Assembly (NCBI RefSeq): GCF_015752155.1
Contig: NZ_JADOVI010000011.1
Coordinates: 1 to 64,000 of the forward strand
Origin: Cryobacterium sp. MP_M3
Lineage (GTDB): Bacteria; Actinomycetota; Actinomycetes; Actinomycetales; Microbacteriaceae
DNA: 64,000 nucleotides
Direction: 5' to 3'
Of the stretch, positions 15,189 through 23,141 are shown piece after piece. A program made the translations under genes and the position numbers. The notes beneath the pieces are model-generated. The model searched no databases. It was not told the origin of the DNA and was given only the letters and a program-made list of their open reading frames with translations. Every line of letters starts with the position of its first letter. The stretch's first letter is position 1.

Positions 15189-16598
15189 ATGTCGGCCCAG
15201 CCGGACGCCTTCGATGAGGCACTGCAACGGGCGCGAGCGCACACCATGGAGTGGCTCGCGTCCGTTCCGTCCCGCCCGGTGGGCCCGTCCATGAATGCCG
15301 ACGACTTGCGTGCCGGATTCGCCGCGCCGCTGCCGGAGCAGCCCACCGATCCGGCCGAGGTGATCGATGAACTCGCGCGCCTGGCCGAACCCGGCCTGAT
15401 GGCGATGCCCTCCGGCCGCTTCTTCGGTTGGGTGATCGGGGGAACGCTCCCGGCGGCCCTCGCGGCCGACTGGCTGGTCAGCGCCTGGGACCAGAACGCG
15501 GGCATGCGGTTCGCCAGCCCCGCCGTCGCCGCGGCGGAGGAGGCCGCCGCCGGGTGGCTGCTCGACCTGCTGCACCTGCCGCCGGGTGCCGACGTGGGCT
15601 TCACCACGGGCGGGACCACCGCCAACTTCGTCGGCGTCGCCGCGGGCCGGCAGGCCGTGCTCGACCGGGCCGGCTGGGACCTCGCCGGGCTCGGTCTCTT
15701 CGGGGCGCCGCGCATCCGGGTGTTCGCTGGCGCGGAGCGGCACGACGTCATCGACCTGGTGCTGCGCTACCTCGGCCTCGGCGCGCCCATCCTCGTCGAC
15801 GCCGACGGCCAGGGCCGCATCCGGCCGGACGCCCTGGCCGCCGCCATGGACGCCGGCGCAGACCCGGCCGGCCCGGCCATCGTCTGCCTGCAGGCCGGCA
15901 ACCTGCACTCCGGCGCCTTCGACCCGATGCAGGAGGCGATCGCCGTGGCACACGAGCGCGGGGCCTGGGTGCACGTCGACGGCGCCTTCGGCCTCTGGGC
16001 GGCGGCCAGCCCGCGCTACCGGGAGGCCCTGGCCGGCCTCGACCTGGCCGACTCCTGGGCGACCGATGGGCACAAGACGCTGAACGTGCCCTATGACTGC
16101 GGGATGGCGATCGTGGCCAGGCCCGACGTCGTGCGGGCGGCCTTCGGCGTGCACACCAGCTATCTCATCACCGACAGCTCCGGCCCGGGCGACCCGTTCG
16201 ACAAGGTGCCCGAACTCTCGCGTCGCGCCCGCGGCGTCACCGTGTGGGCCGCGCTCCGGTCGCTCGGCCGGGCCGGCACCGTCGCCCTCGTGGAGCGGCT
16301 GGTCGACCGGGCGGCCGAGCTCGCCACGGGGATCGCCCGCATCCCGGGCGCCGAGGTGCTGAACGACGTGGTGTTCACGCAGGTCAGCGTCAGCTTCGGC
16401 GACGACGAACGCACCCGCCGGGTCACCGCGGCGCTGCTCGCCGGCGGGGTCGCCTGGATGTCCGGGTCGCGCTGGCACGGCCGGGTCGTGCTGCGCATCT
16501 CGGTGAGCAACTGGTCAACGGATGCCGGCGACGTCGCTCTCTCCCTCGCCGCCCTGGAACAGGCGGTCGCCTCGGTTGACGAGATAGAATTGTCCTGA
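15189..16598 (+). CDS. pyridoxal-phosphate group II amino acid decarboxylase
   Basis: A 469-residue PLP enzyme of the aromatic-amino-acid/glutamate decarboxylase group. The cofactor Lys is in DSWATDGHKTLNVPYDCG at about residue 297. Other family marks are GGTLPAALAADWLVSAWDQN, GFTTGGTTANF (phosphate site) and WVHVDGAFGLWAA (Asp that pairs with the pyridine nitrogen). Related actinobacterial proteins are called aspartate, tyrosine or aromatic decarboxylases without proof, so the substrate is left open. ATG 15189 follows a divergent promoter shared with the MFS gene. It is the last gene before the cresol-type catabolic block. Confidence 0.85.
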   Translation: MSAQPDAFDEALQRARAHTMEWLASVPSRPVGPSMNADDLRAGFAAPLPEQPTDPAEVIDELARLAEPGLMAMPSGRFFGWVIGGTLPAALAADWLVSAWDQNAGMRFASPAVAAAEEAAAGWLLDLLHLPPGADVGFTTGGTTANFVGVAAGRQAVLDRAGWDLAGLGLFGAPRIRVFAGAERHDVIDLVLRYLGLGAPILVDADGQGRIRPDALAAAMDAGADPAGPAIVCLQAGNLHSGAFDPMQEAIAVAHERGAWVHVDGAFGLWAAASPRYREALAGLDLADSWATDGHKTLNVPYDCGMAIVARPDVVRAAFGVHTSYLITDSSGPGDPFDKVPELSRRARGVTVWAALRSLGRAGTVALVERLVDRAAELATGIARIPGAEVLNDVVFTQVSVSFGDDERTRRVTAALLAGGVAWMSGSRWHGRVVLRISVSNWSTDAGDVALSLAALEQAVASVDEIELS

Positions 16599-16619
16599 TC
16601 AGCGCCGATGTGAACCCGC

Positions 16620-16655
16620 GTGGTTCCATCGACGCTCCGATGTGTGGGGAACCAC
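16620..16655. promoter_or_regulatory. inverted repeat upstream of iclR
   Basis: GTGGTTCC (16620-16627) is mirrored by GGAACCAC (16648-16655). It is 22 bp before the GTG start of the IclR gene and shares the GTTCCA half-site with the element at 17548. An autoregulatory site is inferred. Confidence 0.45.
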
Positions 16656-16677
16656 CGAGGGCAGTCAAAGGGGCATC

Positions 16678-17484
16678 GTGGCAGGTCGGACATCGGCTCC
16701 GGGGCAGTCGGTCACCGGGCGCGTGCTGAGCATCCTCGCCGTCTTCGAGCTCAGCCCCTCGGCAAGGTCGCTCTCGGAGATCGCAGCCGAGAGCGGGCTG
16801 CCGCAGAGCACGGCTCACCGGCTGCTCGGCGAGCTCGAGGCGTGGGGTGCGGTGCAGCGGGATGCCCGGGGCCGCTACCAGATCGGCCTCCGGCTCTGGG
16901 AGCTGGGCCAGCACGCCGGGAGGCAGCTGCGCGACGTGGTGCGGCCGTTCCTGCAGGACCTCTTCGGCCTCACCCAGGAGACCGCCCACTTCGCCATCCG
17001 GGACGGCGCCGACGTGCTCTACATCGACCGGGTCTACGGCACCCGGAGGGTGCCGCAGGCGTCCAGGGTGGGCGGGCGGCTCCCCATGCACGCCACCGCC
17101 GTCGGTCGGGCCATCCTCGCCTTCGAGGACGGCTGGGTGCGCGACGCCGTTCTCGCCGGCACGCTGGTCAAGCGCACGGCCTTCACCAAGACCGACCCCG
17201 ACCAGCTCCGCCGCGAACTCGAGAAGATCCGCGGCCAGGGGTTCGCGCTGGCCTCCGAGGAGGTGCGGCTGGGCTCGTGCTCCCTGGCGGTCCCCGTGTT
17301 CCAGGCCGACGGCCACATCTTCGGCGGCCTGGGGATCGTGCTGCCGATCACCCGGGCTCACCAGCTCGAGCGCAACCTGCCGATACTGCTCGGCACCGCG
17401 CAGCGGATCCAGGACGGGATCGCCCACCTCCCTCCGTCGGCGCTCCGACCGGCCGCGCGGGCGCGCACGCAACCGCAACCCTGA
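16678..17484 (+). CDS. IclR family transcriptional regulator of the cresol-type operon
   Basis: A 268-residue regulator with an N-terminal winged helix (residues ~12-70; VLSILAVFELSPSARSLSEI then GLPQSTAHRLLGELEAW) and a C-terminal IclR effector domain (DVLYIDRVYG, then LPMHATAVGRAILAF). GTG 16678 is chosen because AAAGGGG stands just before it; an ATG 12 codons upstream lacks such a site. The gene lies 100 bp upstream of the P450 operon on the same strand. In aromatic degradation, IclR proteins usually respond to a pathway substrate. It is the likely counterpart of CreR in the Corynebacterium glutamicum pathway by position, not by proven homology. Confidence 0.9.
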   Translation: MAGRTSAPGQSVTGRVLSILAVFELSPSARSLSEIAAESGLPQSTAHRLLGELEAWGAVQRDARGRYQIGLRLWELGQHAGRQLRDVVRPFLQDLFGLTQETAHFAIRDGADVLYIDRVYGTRRVPQASRVGGRLPMHATAVGRAILAFEDGWVRDAVLAGTLVKRTAFTKTDPDQLRRELEKIRGQGFALASEEVRLGSCSLAVPVFQADGHIFGGLGIVLPITRAHQLERNLPILLGTAQRIQDGIAHLPPSALRPAARARTQPQP

Positions 17485-17547
17485 TTCAATTCCATCCAGT
17501 GGGACGGTCCGAGGGCTTCTCAGGATCGGCGGCATTAGATGGACGCA

Positions 17548-17567
17548 GTTCCACGATGTTGTGGACC
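17548..17567. promoter_or_regulatory. candidate IclR operator before the P450 operon
   Basis: GTTCCAC (17548-17554) and GTGGACC (17561-17567) form a near-perfect inverted repeat 18 bp before the P450 start codon, directly after a possible -10 element TTAGAT at 17535. The placement would allow the regulator to block transcription. The ribosome site AAGGAG follows. Confidence 0.5.
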
Positions 17568-17584
17568 AGACCAAGGAGCATCAC

Positions 17585-18928
17585 GTGAACGCTCAGACAG
17601 ATTCGTCAACGGCCCCCGCCGAAGCGGCATCCGCCACGGTCGTGCCGGCTGCATCGGCAGGCCAGTGCCCGGTCGACCACCGCTCGATGTCCAGCGTGGC
17701 CCCGGCCGACCACCACGGCTACGAACCGTTCAACATGAACGACCCGTTCCCGGCCTACGCCGAACTCCGTGCCGACCAGCCGGTTATGTTCGACGAGCGG
17801 ATCGGCTACTACGTCGTCAGCCGTTACGACGACGTCAAGGCCGTCTTCGACGACTGGCAGACCTTCAGCAGTGAGAACGCGCAGGCCCCGGTGCGGAAGA
17901 GGAGCGCCGCGGCCGTCACGATCATGAACGACGGCGGTTTCACCGCCTACTCCGGGCTGTCCGCGCGCATCCCGCCGGAGCACACCCGCATGCGCACGAT
18001 CGTGCAGAAGGAGTTCACCCCGCGTCGGTACAAGGCGCTGGAGCCGACGATCCGCGAGAACACCACCCGGCTGCTGCGGCAGATGCTGGCCCACCCGGAT
18101 GCGACCGGCGACTTCCTCACCGACGTCGCGGTCGACATCCCCACCATCACCATCCTCGGCCTGCTCGGCGTCGGCCCGGAGATGGTGCCCACCTACAAGA
18201 AGTGGTCGGACTCCCGTGCCGCGATGACCTGGGGCGACCTCAGCGACGAGGAGCAGATCCCGCACGCGCACAACCTGGTCGATTACTGGAACGAATGCCT
18301 GCGCCTGGTCTCCGAAGCCCACGCCAACGGCGGCGACAACCTCGTCGCCGACCTGGTCAAGGCGCAGGATGCCGGCGCCGAGATCTCCGACCATGAGATC
18401 GCGTCGGTCTGCTACAGCTTGCTCTTCGCCGGCCACGAGACCACCACCACGCTGATCTCCAACACCATCCGGGTGCTGCTCAGCCACCCCGACCAGTGGC
18501 AGGCGCTCGTCGCCGACCCCAGCCGCATCCCGGCCGCGATCGACGAGACCCTGCGGTACAGCCCGTCGATCGTCGGCTGGCGCCGCAAGGCGCTGAAGGA
18601 CACCGAGATCGCCGGCACACCGATTCCGAAGGGCGCGGACATCCTGCTCTTGATGGGCGCGGCCAACCGCGACCCCGGTGTCTTCGAGGAGCCGGAGGTG
18701 TTCGACCTGAGCCGGGAGAACGCCCGCACCCACCTGTCATTCGGCTTCGGCATCCACTACTGCCTCGGCAACATGCTCGCCAAGATGCAGGACAAGATCG
18801 TGCTCGAGGAAACCCTCAAGGCGGTCCCGAACCTGCGCATCGTCAACCCGGAGGCAATCACCTTCGGCGAAAACCTGTCGTTCAGGGCGCCGACGTCGGT
18901 GCCCGTCACCTGGGAGGTCCCGTCATGA
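17585..18928 (+). CDS. creJ: cytochrome P450 (CreJ-like aryl-phosphate oxidase)
   Basis: A 447-residue bacterial class I P450. Visible marks: oxygen-activation helix I LLFAGHETTTTLI, the ExxR pair in DETLRYSP, and the heme loop FGFGIHYCLG with Cys near residue 393. GTG 17585 is set by AAGGAG upstream. In the C. glutamicum cre pathway, P450 CreJ with its ferredoxin and reductase oxidises the methyl group of 4-methylphenyl phosphate through alcohol and aldehyde to acid. The neighbours here are the same set of functions, which is the ground for the name. The N-terminus is Ala-rich and probably disordered. It overlaps the next gene by four bases (ATGA). Confidence 0.85.
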   Translation: MNAQTDSSTAPAEAASATVVPAASAGQCPVDHRSMSSVAPADHHGYEPFNMNDPFPAYAELRADQPVMFDERIGYYVVSRYDDVKAVFDDWQTFSSENAQAPVRKRSAAAVTIMNDGGFTAYSGLSARIPPEHTRMRTIVQKEFTPRRYKALEPTIRENTTRLLRQMLAHPDATGDFLTDVAVDIPTITILGLLGVGPEMVPTYKKWSDSRAAMTWGDLSDEEQIPHAHNLVDYWNECLRLVSEAHANGGDNLVADLVKAQDAGAEISDHEIASVCYSLLFAGHETTTTLISNTIRVLLSHPDQWQALVADPSRIPAAIDETLRYSPSIVGWRRKALKDTEIAGTPIPKGADILLLMGAANRDPGVFEEPEVFDLSRENARTHLSFGFGIHYCLGNMLAKMQDKIVLEETLKAVPNLRIVNPEAITFGENLSFRAPTSVPVTWEVPS

Positions 18929-20004
18929 CCCACGCACCCTTCATCCAATTCTTCGACGACGACGCCGCCCCCCGGCACGAGCTCCTCGGCGGCAAGTGCG
19001 CGTCCCTCGTCGCCCTGACGGCCGCGGGAATGCCGGTGCCTCCCGGGTTCGCCATCACCACCGCCGCCTACGACGCCTTCATCCGCGAGGCCGGCATCGA
19101 GGCCGACATCCACGCGCTGCTGGCCGGCCTCGACCCGAACGACATCGCCGAGGTCGACCGCGTCTCGGCCCAGCTCCGGTCGGAGATCACCTCCCGCCCG
19201 GTGCCCGCCGAACTGCACGCCATCACGATCGACGCCTACAACGCGCTCCAGGCCAGGTTCGCCTCCCCGGTCCCGGTGGCAGTGCGCTCCTCCGCCACGG
19301 CCGAGGACCTGCCGGATGCCAGCTTCGCCGGCCAGCAGGACACCTACCTGTGGCTGACCGGCGTCAAGGACGTCACCGAGCACATCCGGGCCTGCTGGGC
19401 GTCGCTCTACACCTCCCGCGCCATCATCTACCGGCTGAAGAACAACATCCCCAATGAGGGACTCTCGATGGCTGTCGCGGTGCAGAAGATGGTGAACGCC
19501 CGGGTCGCCGGGGTCGCGATCACGATGGACCCCCACAACGGCGACCGGTCGAAGATCGTGATGGAGGCGGCGTACGGCCTCGGCGAACTCGTGGTCTCCG
19601 GCCAGGTCACCCCCGACAACATCACGGTCGACAAGGTCATGCTGATGGTCGTCAAGCACACGATCGGCGACAAGCACGCCGAGCTGGTGCCCGACCTCGA
19701 GAGCAAGTCGCTCGTCGAACTCGAGGTCTCCGAGGAGCGGCGCAGCCGGCTCTGCATCAGTGACACCGAGATCACCGCCATCGCCACGATCGCCAAGAAG
19801 GCCGAGAAGCACTTCAAGTGCCCGCAGGACATCGAGTGGGCGCTGGACCGCGACCTGCCGGACGGGGAGAACCTGCTGCTGCTGCAGTCCCGCCCCGAGA
19901 CCGTGTTCTCGTCGACGGCAACGGGCTCCATCCCGGTCACCTCTGCCGGGTTCGGCATCGAGAGCATCACCAAGTCCCTGATGAGCCAGGCCGGCAAGGC
20001 CTGA
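18925..20004 (+). CDS. phenol/cresol phosphotransferase, ATP-binding subunit (PEP-synthase N-domain)
   Basis: The 359-residue protein is the PEP/pyruvate-binding ATP-grasp half of a PEP synthase standing alone. Family marks are LLGGKCASLVALTAAGMPVP then PGFAITTAAY at the start, VAVRSSATAEDLPDASFAGQ with QDTYL near residue 110-135, and the late ALDRDLPDGENLLLLQSRPE. In phenylphosphate synthase (Thauera) and the CreHI enzyme of C. glutamicum, such a ~40 kDa subunit uses ATP to phosphorylate the catalytic His of a second ~70 kDa subunit, giving AMP and phosphate. That second subunit is the next gene. Which of the letters creH/creI applies I cannot say. ATG 18925 overlaps the P450 stop. Confidence 0.85.
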   Translation: MTHAPFIQFFDDDAAPRHELLGGKCASLVALTAAGMPVPPGFAITTAAYDAFIREAGIEADIHALLAGLDPNDIAEVDRVSAQLRSEITSRPVPAELHAITIDAYNALQARFASPVPVAVRSSATAEDLPDASFAGQQDTYLWLTGVKDVTEHIRACWASLYTSRAIIYRLKNNIPNEGLSMAVAVQKMVNARVAGVAITMDPHNGDRSKIVMEAAYGLGELVVSGQVTPDNITVDKVMLMVVKHTIGDKHAELVPDLESKSLVELEVSEERRSRLCISDTEITAIATIAKKAEKHFKCPQDIEWALDRDLPDGENLLLLQSRPETVFSSTATGSIPVTSAGFGIESITKSLMSQAGKA

Positions 20005-20044
20005 CCCGGCGGGCAGCCGGCCCGTTCGGAACCGGCCGGCATCC

Positions 20045-20076
20045 ACTTCACTTCACTTCACTTCACTTCACTTCAC
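20045..20076 (+). repeat. (ACTTC)6 pentanucleotide array
   Basis: Six full copies of ACTTC plus two bases, in the 105-bp gap between the two phosphotransferase subunit genes. It is the only sizeable gap in the operon apart from the region before the HD gene. Copy-number change by slippage would alter the spacing but not a reading frame. Confidence 0.9.
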
Positions 20077-20109
20077 CCGCACCTTCCCCCACCACAGAAC
20101 GGTTGACCC

Positions 20110-21996
20110 ATGACAGAGAAGTCATTTCCCAGCCCCTACGACCAGACGCCCTCCGCCGCCGCCGAGGGGTGGAAGGATCTCTACGCCTACAACCTGGTCT
20201 TCCAGGACAACCGGCGTGAGGTCGAGGAAGCCAAGTTCTGGTTCTGCGACAGCCAGCACTGGCCCACGGTGACGAAGCCGTTCGAGACCATCGGCTTCGA
20301 ATTCGCGGTCTCCTGCCTCGGCCAGTACAACTCCCGCCACCTGCTGATCCCGCCGGCCAACGGCATCGAGTTCCGCATCCACAACGGCTACGTGTTCATG
20401 TCCCCGGTCGGCGTGCCGGAGGCGGAGATCGCCGCCCGCGTCCCGCAGTTCATGGAACGGGCCGGCCACTACTTCCAGAACTGGGACACCCTGCTCGAAC
20501 AGTGGCAGGGCAAGATCCGCGGCACCATCGACGAACTGGGCGAGCTCTCCTTCGAGGCGTTGCCCGACGCGGTCCCGGTCGAGGACGTGCTCAGCGGCAA
20601 GGGCACCGGCCCCAACAACGAGCTGCTCGGCAACTTCGACAAGCTGATCGCGCTCACCTACCGGGCGTGGCAGTACCACTTCGAGTTCCTCAACCTCGGC
20701 TATGTCGCCTACCTCGACTTCTTCACCTTCTGCAAGGAGGTCTTCCCCGGCATCCCCGACCAGGCTGTCGCGAAGATGGTGCAGGGCGTGGACATGGAAC
20801 TCTTCCGTCCGGACGACGAGCTCAAGAAGCTCGCCAAGCTCGCCGTCGAACTCGGCCTCGCCGACCACTTCGGCGACACCGAGAACCCCGACGCGACGCT
20901 CGCCGGTATCGCGGCTGCGACCGGCGGCGACACCTGGCTGGCAGCCTGGGACGAAGCCAAGGACCCGTGGTTCAACTTCACGGTCGGCAACGGCTTCTAC
21001 GCGCACGACAAGTACTGGATGGACCACCTCGAGCTGCCGCTCGGGTACATCAAGGACTACATCGTGCGGGTGCGGACCGGCCACAACATCGACCGCCCGG
21101 TCGAGGAGCTCGTCGCCGAGCGCGACCGGATCACCGAAGAGTACTCGGAGCTGCTCAGCCCCGAGCAGCTTGCCGCCTTCCAGGGCAAGCTCGGACTGGC
21201 CCGCCAGGTCTACCCTTACGTCGAGAACCACAACTTCTACATCGAGCACTGGACCATGGGCGTGTTCTGGCGCAAGGCCAGGCAGCTCTCGAAGATGCTG
21301 CAGGGCCAGGGCTTCTGGCCGGAGGAGAACGGCATGTTCTACCTGCGCCGTGACGAGGTGCGCGAGGCGCTGTTCGACTACGTCACCGGCTGGGGCGTCG
21401 GCGCCCCCGCCATCGGCCCCGACTACTGGCCGGCCGAGGTCGCCCGCCGCACGGTCATCGTCGACGCGCTGTCGAAGGAGCGCCCGCAGCCGGCCCTCAA
21501 CACGCCGCCCGCCGTGATCACCGAGCCCTTCACCCTCATGCTCTGGGGCATCACGAGCGACCAGATCCGGAACTGGCTGGGCGACTCGGATGCTCCGGAA
21601 GGCGAATTCCGCGGAATGGCCGCCTCCAGCGGCGTCGCCGAGGGACCCGCCCGGGTGATCAGCAGCTCCGACCAGCTCTCCGAGGTGCAGGACGGCGACA
21701 TCCTCGTCGCACCGGTCACCGCGCCGTCCTGGGGGCCGATCTTCGGCAAGATCCGTGCCACCGTCACGGACATCGGCGGCATGATGAGCCACGCGGCCAT
21801 CGTCTGCCGGGAATACGGGATGCCCGCCGTCACCGGTACCGGCACCGCCTCCTCCCAGATCACGACCGGGCAGTGGCTGCGGGTCGACGGCAACAACGGC
21901 ACGGTCACGATCGTGGAAGACCACGATCACGACCTCAGCCTGGCGCCGGCCGCCGCCATCCAGCTCGACACCGCACTGGAAAGCAGCCATGCCTGA
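20110..21996 (+). CDS. phenol/cresol phosphotransferase, phosphohistidine subunit
   Basis: The 628-residue protein has a long substrate-binding region (about residues 1-500) and a C-terminal PEP-utilising swivelling domain. The catalytic His is in IGGMMSHAAIVCREYGMPAV, near residue 561, in the same pattern as PEP synthase, rifampin phosphotransferase and phenylphosphate synthase subunit 1. Size and split match the ~70 kDa partner of the phenylphosphate synthase and CreHI systems. The expected reaction is transfer of phosphate from His to the phenolic hydroxyl of 4-cresol or a related alkylphenol. ATG 20110 has only a weak ribosome site, and the array at 20045 lies just upstream. Its stop overlaps the SDR start by eight bases. 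Confidence 0.86.
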   Translation: MTEKSFPSPYDQTPSAAAEGWKDLYAYNLVFQDNRREVEEAKFWFCDSQHWPTVTKPFETIGFEFAVSCLGQYNSRHLLIPPANGIEFRIHNGYVFMSPVGVPEAEIAARVPQFMERAGHYFQNWDTLLEQWQGKIRGTIDELGELSFEALPDAVPVEDVLSGKGTGPNNELLGNFDKLIALTYRAWQYHFEFLNLGYVAYLDFFTFCKEVFPGIPDQAVAKMVQGVDMELFRPDDELKKLAKLAVELGLADHFGDTENPDATLAGIAAATGGDTWLAAWDEAKDPWFNFTVGNGFYAHDKYWMDHLELPLGYIKDYIVRVRTGHNIDRPVEELVAERDRITEEYSELLSPEQLAAFQGKLGLARQVYPYVENHNFYIEHWTMGVFWRKARQLSKMLQGQGFWPEENGMFYLRRDEVREALFDYVTGWGVGAPAIGPDYWPAEVARRTVIVDALSKERPQPALNTPPAVITEPFTLMLWGITSDQIRNWLGDSDAPEGEFRGMAASSGVAEGPARVISSSDQLSEVQDGDILVAPVTAPSWGPIFGKIRATVTDIGGMMSHAAIVCREYGMPAVTGTGTASSQITTGQWLRVDGNNGTVTIVEDHDHDLSLAPAAAIQLDTALESSHA

Positions 21997-22789
21997 GCCG
22001 CGCACGGCCCCGACCTCCCCCAGAACGGTGCTGATCACCGGCGCCGCCGGCGGTCTGGGCCGTGCCTTCGCCCTGGGCTTCGCGGCCCAGGGCGACCGGG
22101 TGGTCGTCGCTGACGTCAACCTCGACGGCTGCCGGGAGACGGTGTCGCTGATCGAGGCCGTCGGCGGCACGGCCCTGGCCGTCGGCGTCGACGTCACCGC
22201 CCTCGACTCGGCAACCGCGATGGCCGAGGAAGCCGCACGGTGGTCGAGCCTGTCGAAACCCGGCGGCGAACACTGCGGCGACGGGAAGATCGACGTGGTC
22301 ATCAACAACGCCGCGATCTACGCCACCGTCACGCGGGCCCCGTTCACCGAGCTCGACCCCGACGAATGGGACCGGGTGATGGCCGTCAACCTGAAGGGTC
22401 CGTGGCTGGTCACCCGCGCCTGCTCGCCCTACCTGCCCGACGGCGGCAAGGTGATCAACCTCTCCTCGGCCACCGTGATGAGCGGCTCGGCCCAGTGGGC
22501 GCACTACGTGGCGTCGAAGGGCGGGGTGATCGCACTCACCCGGGTGCTCGCCAAAGAGCTCGGCGACCGGAACATCACGGTCAACGCGATCGCACCGGGC
22601 TTCACCCTCACCGAGGCCAGCTATGGGCTGATCGACGGGGCCGAGCAGTACGGAGTGGACCGCGGCGCCCTCAAACGAGCCAGCGAGCCCGAAGACATCG
22701 TCGGAGCGGCGCTCTTCCTGGCCGGCCCCGGCAGTAACTACATCACCGGCCAGACCCTCGTGGTCGACGGCGGCCGGCAGTTCATCTAA
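21989..22789 (+). CDS. SDR family dehydrogenase (probable benzylic alcohol dehydrogenase)
   Basis: A 266-residue short-chain dehydrogenase. NAD(P) motif ITGAAGGLGRAFA at residues ~16-28, DVNLD after beta-2, NNAA near 106, and the catalytic Ser with Tyr-x-x-x-Lys in HYVASKGG. It ends with GQTLVVDGGRQFI as usual for the family. In the pathway it would oxidise the 4-hydroxybenzyl alcohol (or its phosphate) to aldehyde, the role of CreC in C. glutamicum. An oddity is a run of about 14 extra residues before KIDVVINNAA, encoded in part by the dispersed repeat at 22239-22260. It sits on a surface loop, so activity may be kept. Confidence 0.83.
   Translation: MPEPRTAPTSPRTVLITGAAGGLGRAFALGFAAQGDRVVVADVNLDGCRETVSLIEAVGGTALAVGVDVTALDSATAMAEEAARWSSLSKPGGEHCGDGKIDVVINNAAIYATVTRAPFTELDPDEWDRVMAVNLKGPWLVTRACSPYLPDGGKVINLSSATVMSGSAQWAHYVASKGGVIALTRVLAKELGDRNITVNAIAPGFTLTEASYGLIDGAEQYGVDRGALKRASEPEDIVGAALFLAGPGSNYITGQTLVVDGGRQFI
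22239..22260. repeat. dispersed REP-like element inside the SDR gene
   Basis: GGTGGTCGAGCCTGTCGAAACC is the family of short repeats that is common between genes in Microbacteriaceae and relatives (read as GGTTTCGACAGGCTCGACC on the other strand). Here it lies in frame within coding sequence. No second copy was found in this window. Confidence 0.65.
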
Positions 22790-22815
22790 CGAGAACGAAC
22801 AAGGAGACCCGAGCA

Positions 22816-23136
22816 ATGCCAACCGTAACCTACGTCGCCTACGACGGCAGCGAGACCATCGTCAACGGATTCGCGGGCGACTCCGTCATGGAGACCGCGG
22901 TGCGCAACGGCGTCCCCGGCATCGTCGCCGAGTGCGGCGGCAGCCTGTCCTGCGCCACCTGCCACGTCTTCGTCTGCTCCGACAGTGCGGGAGTGTTCCC
23001 GCCGCGGGCCGACCTCGAGGACGACATGCTCGACGGCACGGCCGTCGACCGGGAAGAGAACTCCCGGCTGTCCTGCCAGCTGAAACTGACGGATGACGTG
23101 GCCGTGCACGTGCAGACCCCCGAGACCCAGGTCTGA
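22816..23136 (+). CDS. [2Fe-2S] ferredoxin (P450 redox partner)
   Basis: A 106-residue adrenodoxin/putidaredoxin-type ferredoxin. Three cluster cysteines are in CGGSLSCATC (spacing C-x5-C-x2-C, residues ~40-49) and the fourth in RLSCQL near 85. This subclass passes single electrons from an NAD(P)H ferredoxin reductase to class I P450s. Its position six bases before the reductase gene and downstream of the P450 fits the three-part CreJEF system. A GGAG ribosome site stands before ATG 22816. Base use is like its neighbours. Confidence 0.92.
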   Translation: MPTVTYVAYDGSETIVNGFAGDSVMETAVRNGVPGIVAECGGSLSCATCHVFVCSDSAGVFPPRADLEDDMLDGTAVDREENSRLSCQLKLTDDVAVHVQTPETQV

Positions 23137-23141
23137 GCGAC

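Noticed and set aside
11860-15294. A 1144-codon open frame on the plus strand
   Set aside because: It is antisense to the HAD, nucS and MFS genes, its product is Arg/Gly/Glu-rich without domains, and the opposite strand holds well-supported proteins. It is a GC-driven shadow.
20122-22308. A 728-codon open frame on the minus strand opposite the phosphotransferase gene
   Set aside because: Composition is Val/Asp/Glu/Arg-rich with no recognisable motif; the plus strand encodes the phosphohistidine subunit. Shadow frame.
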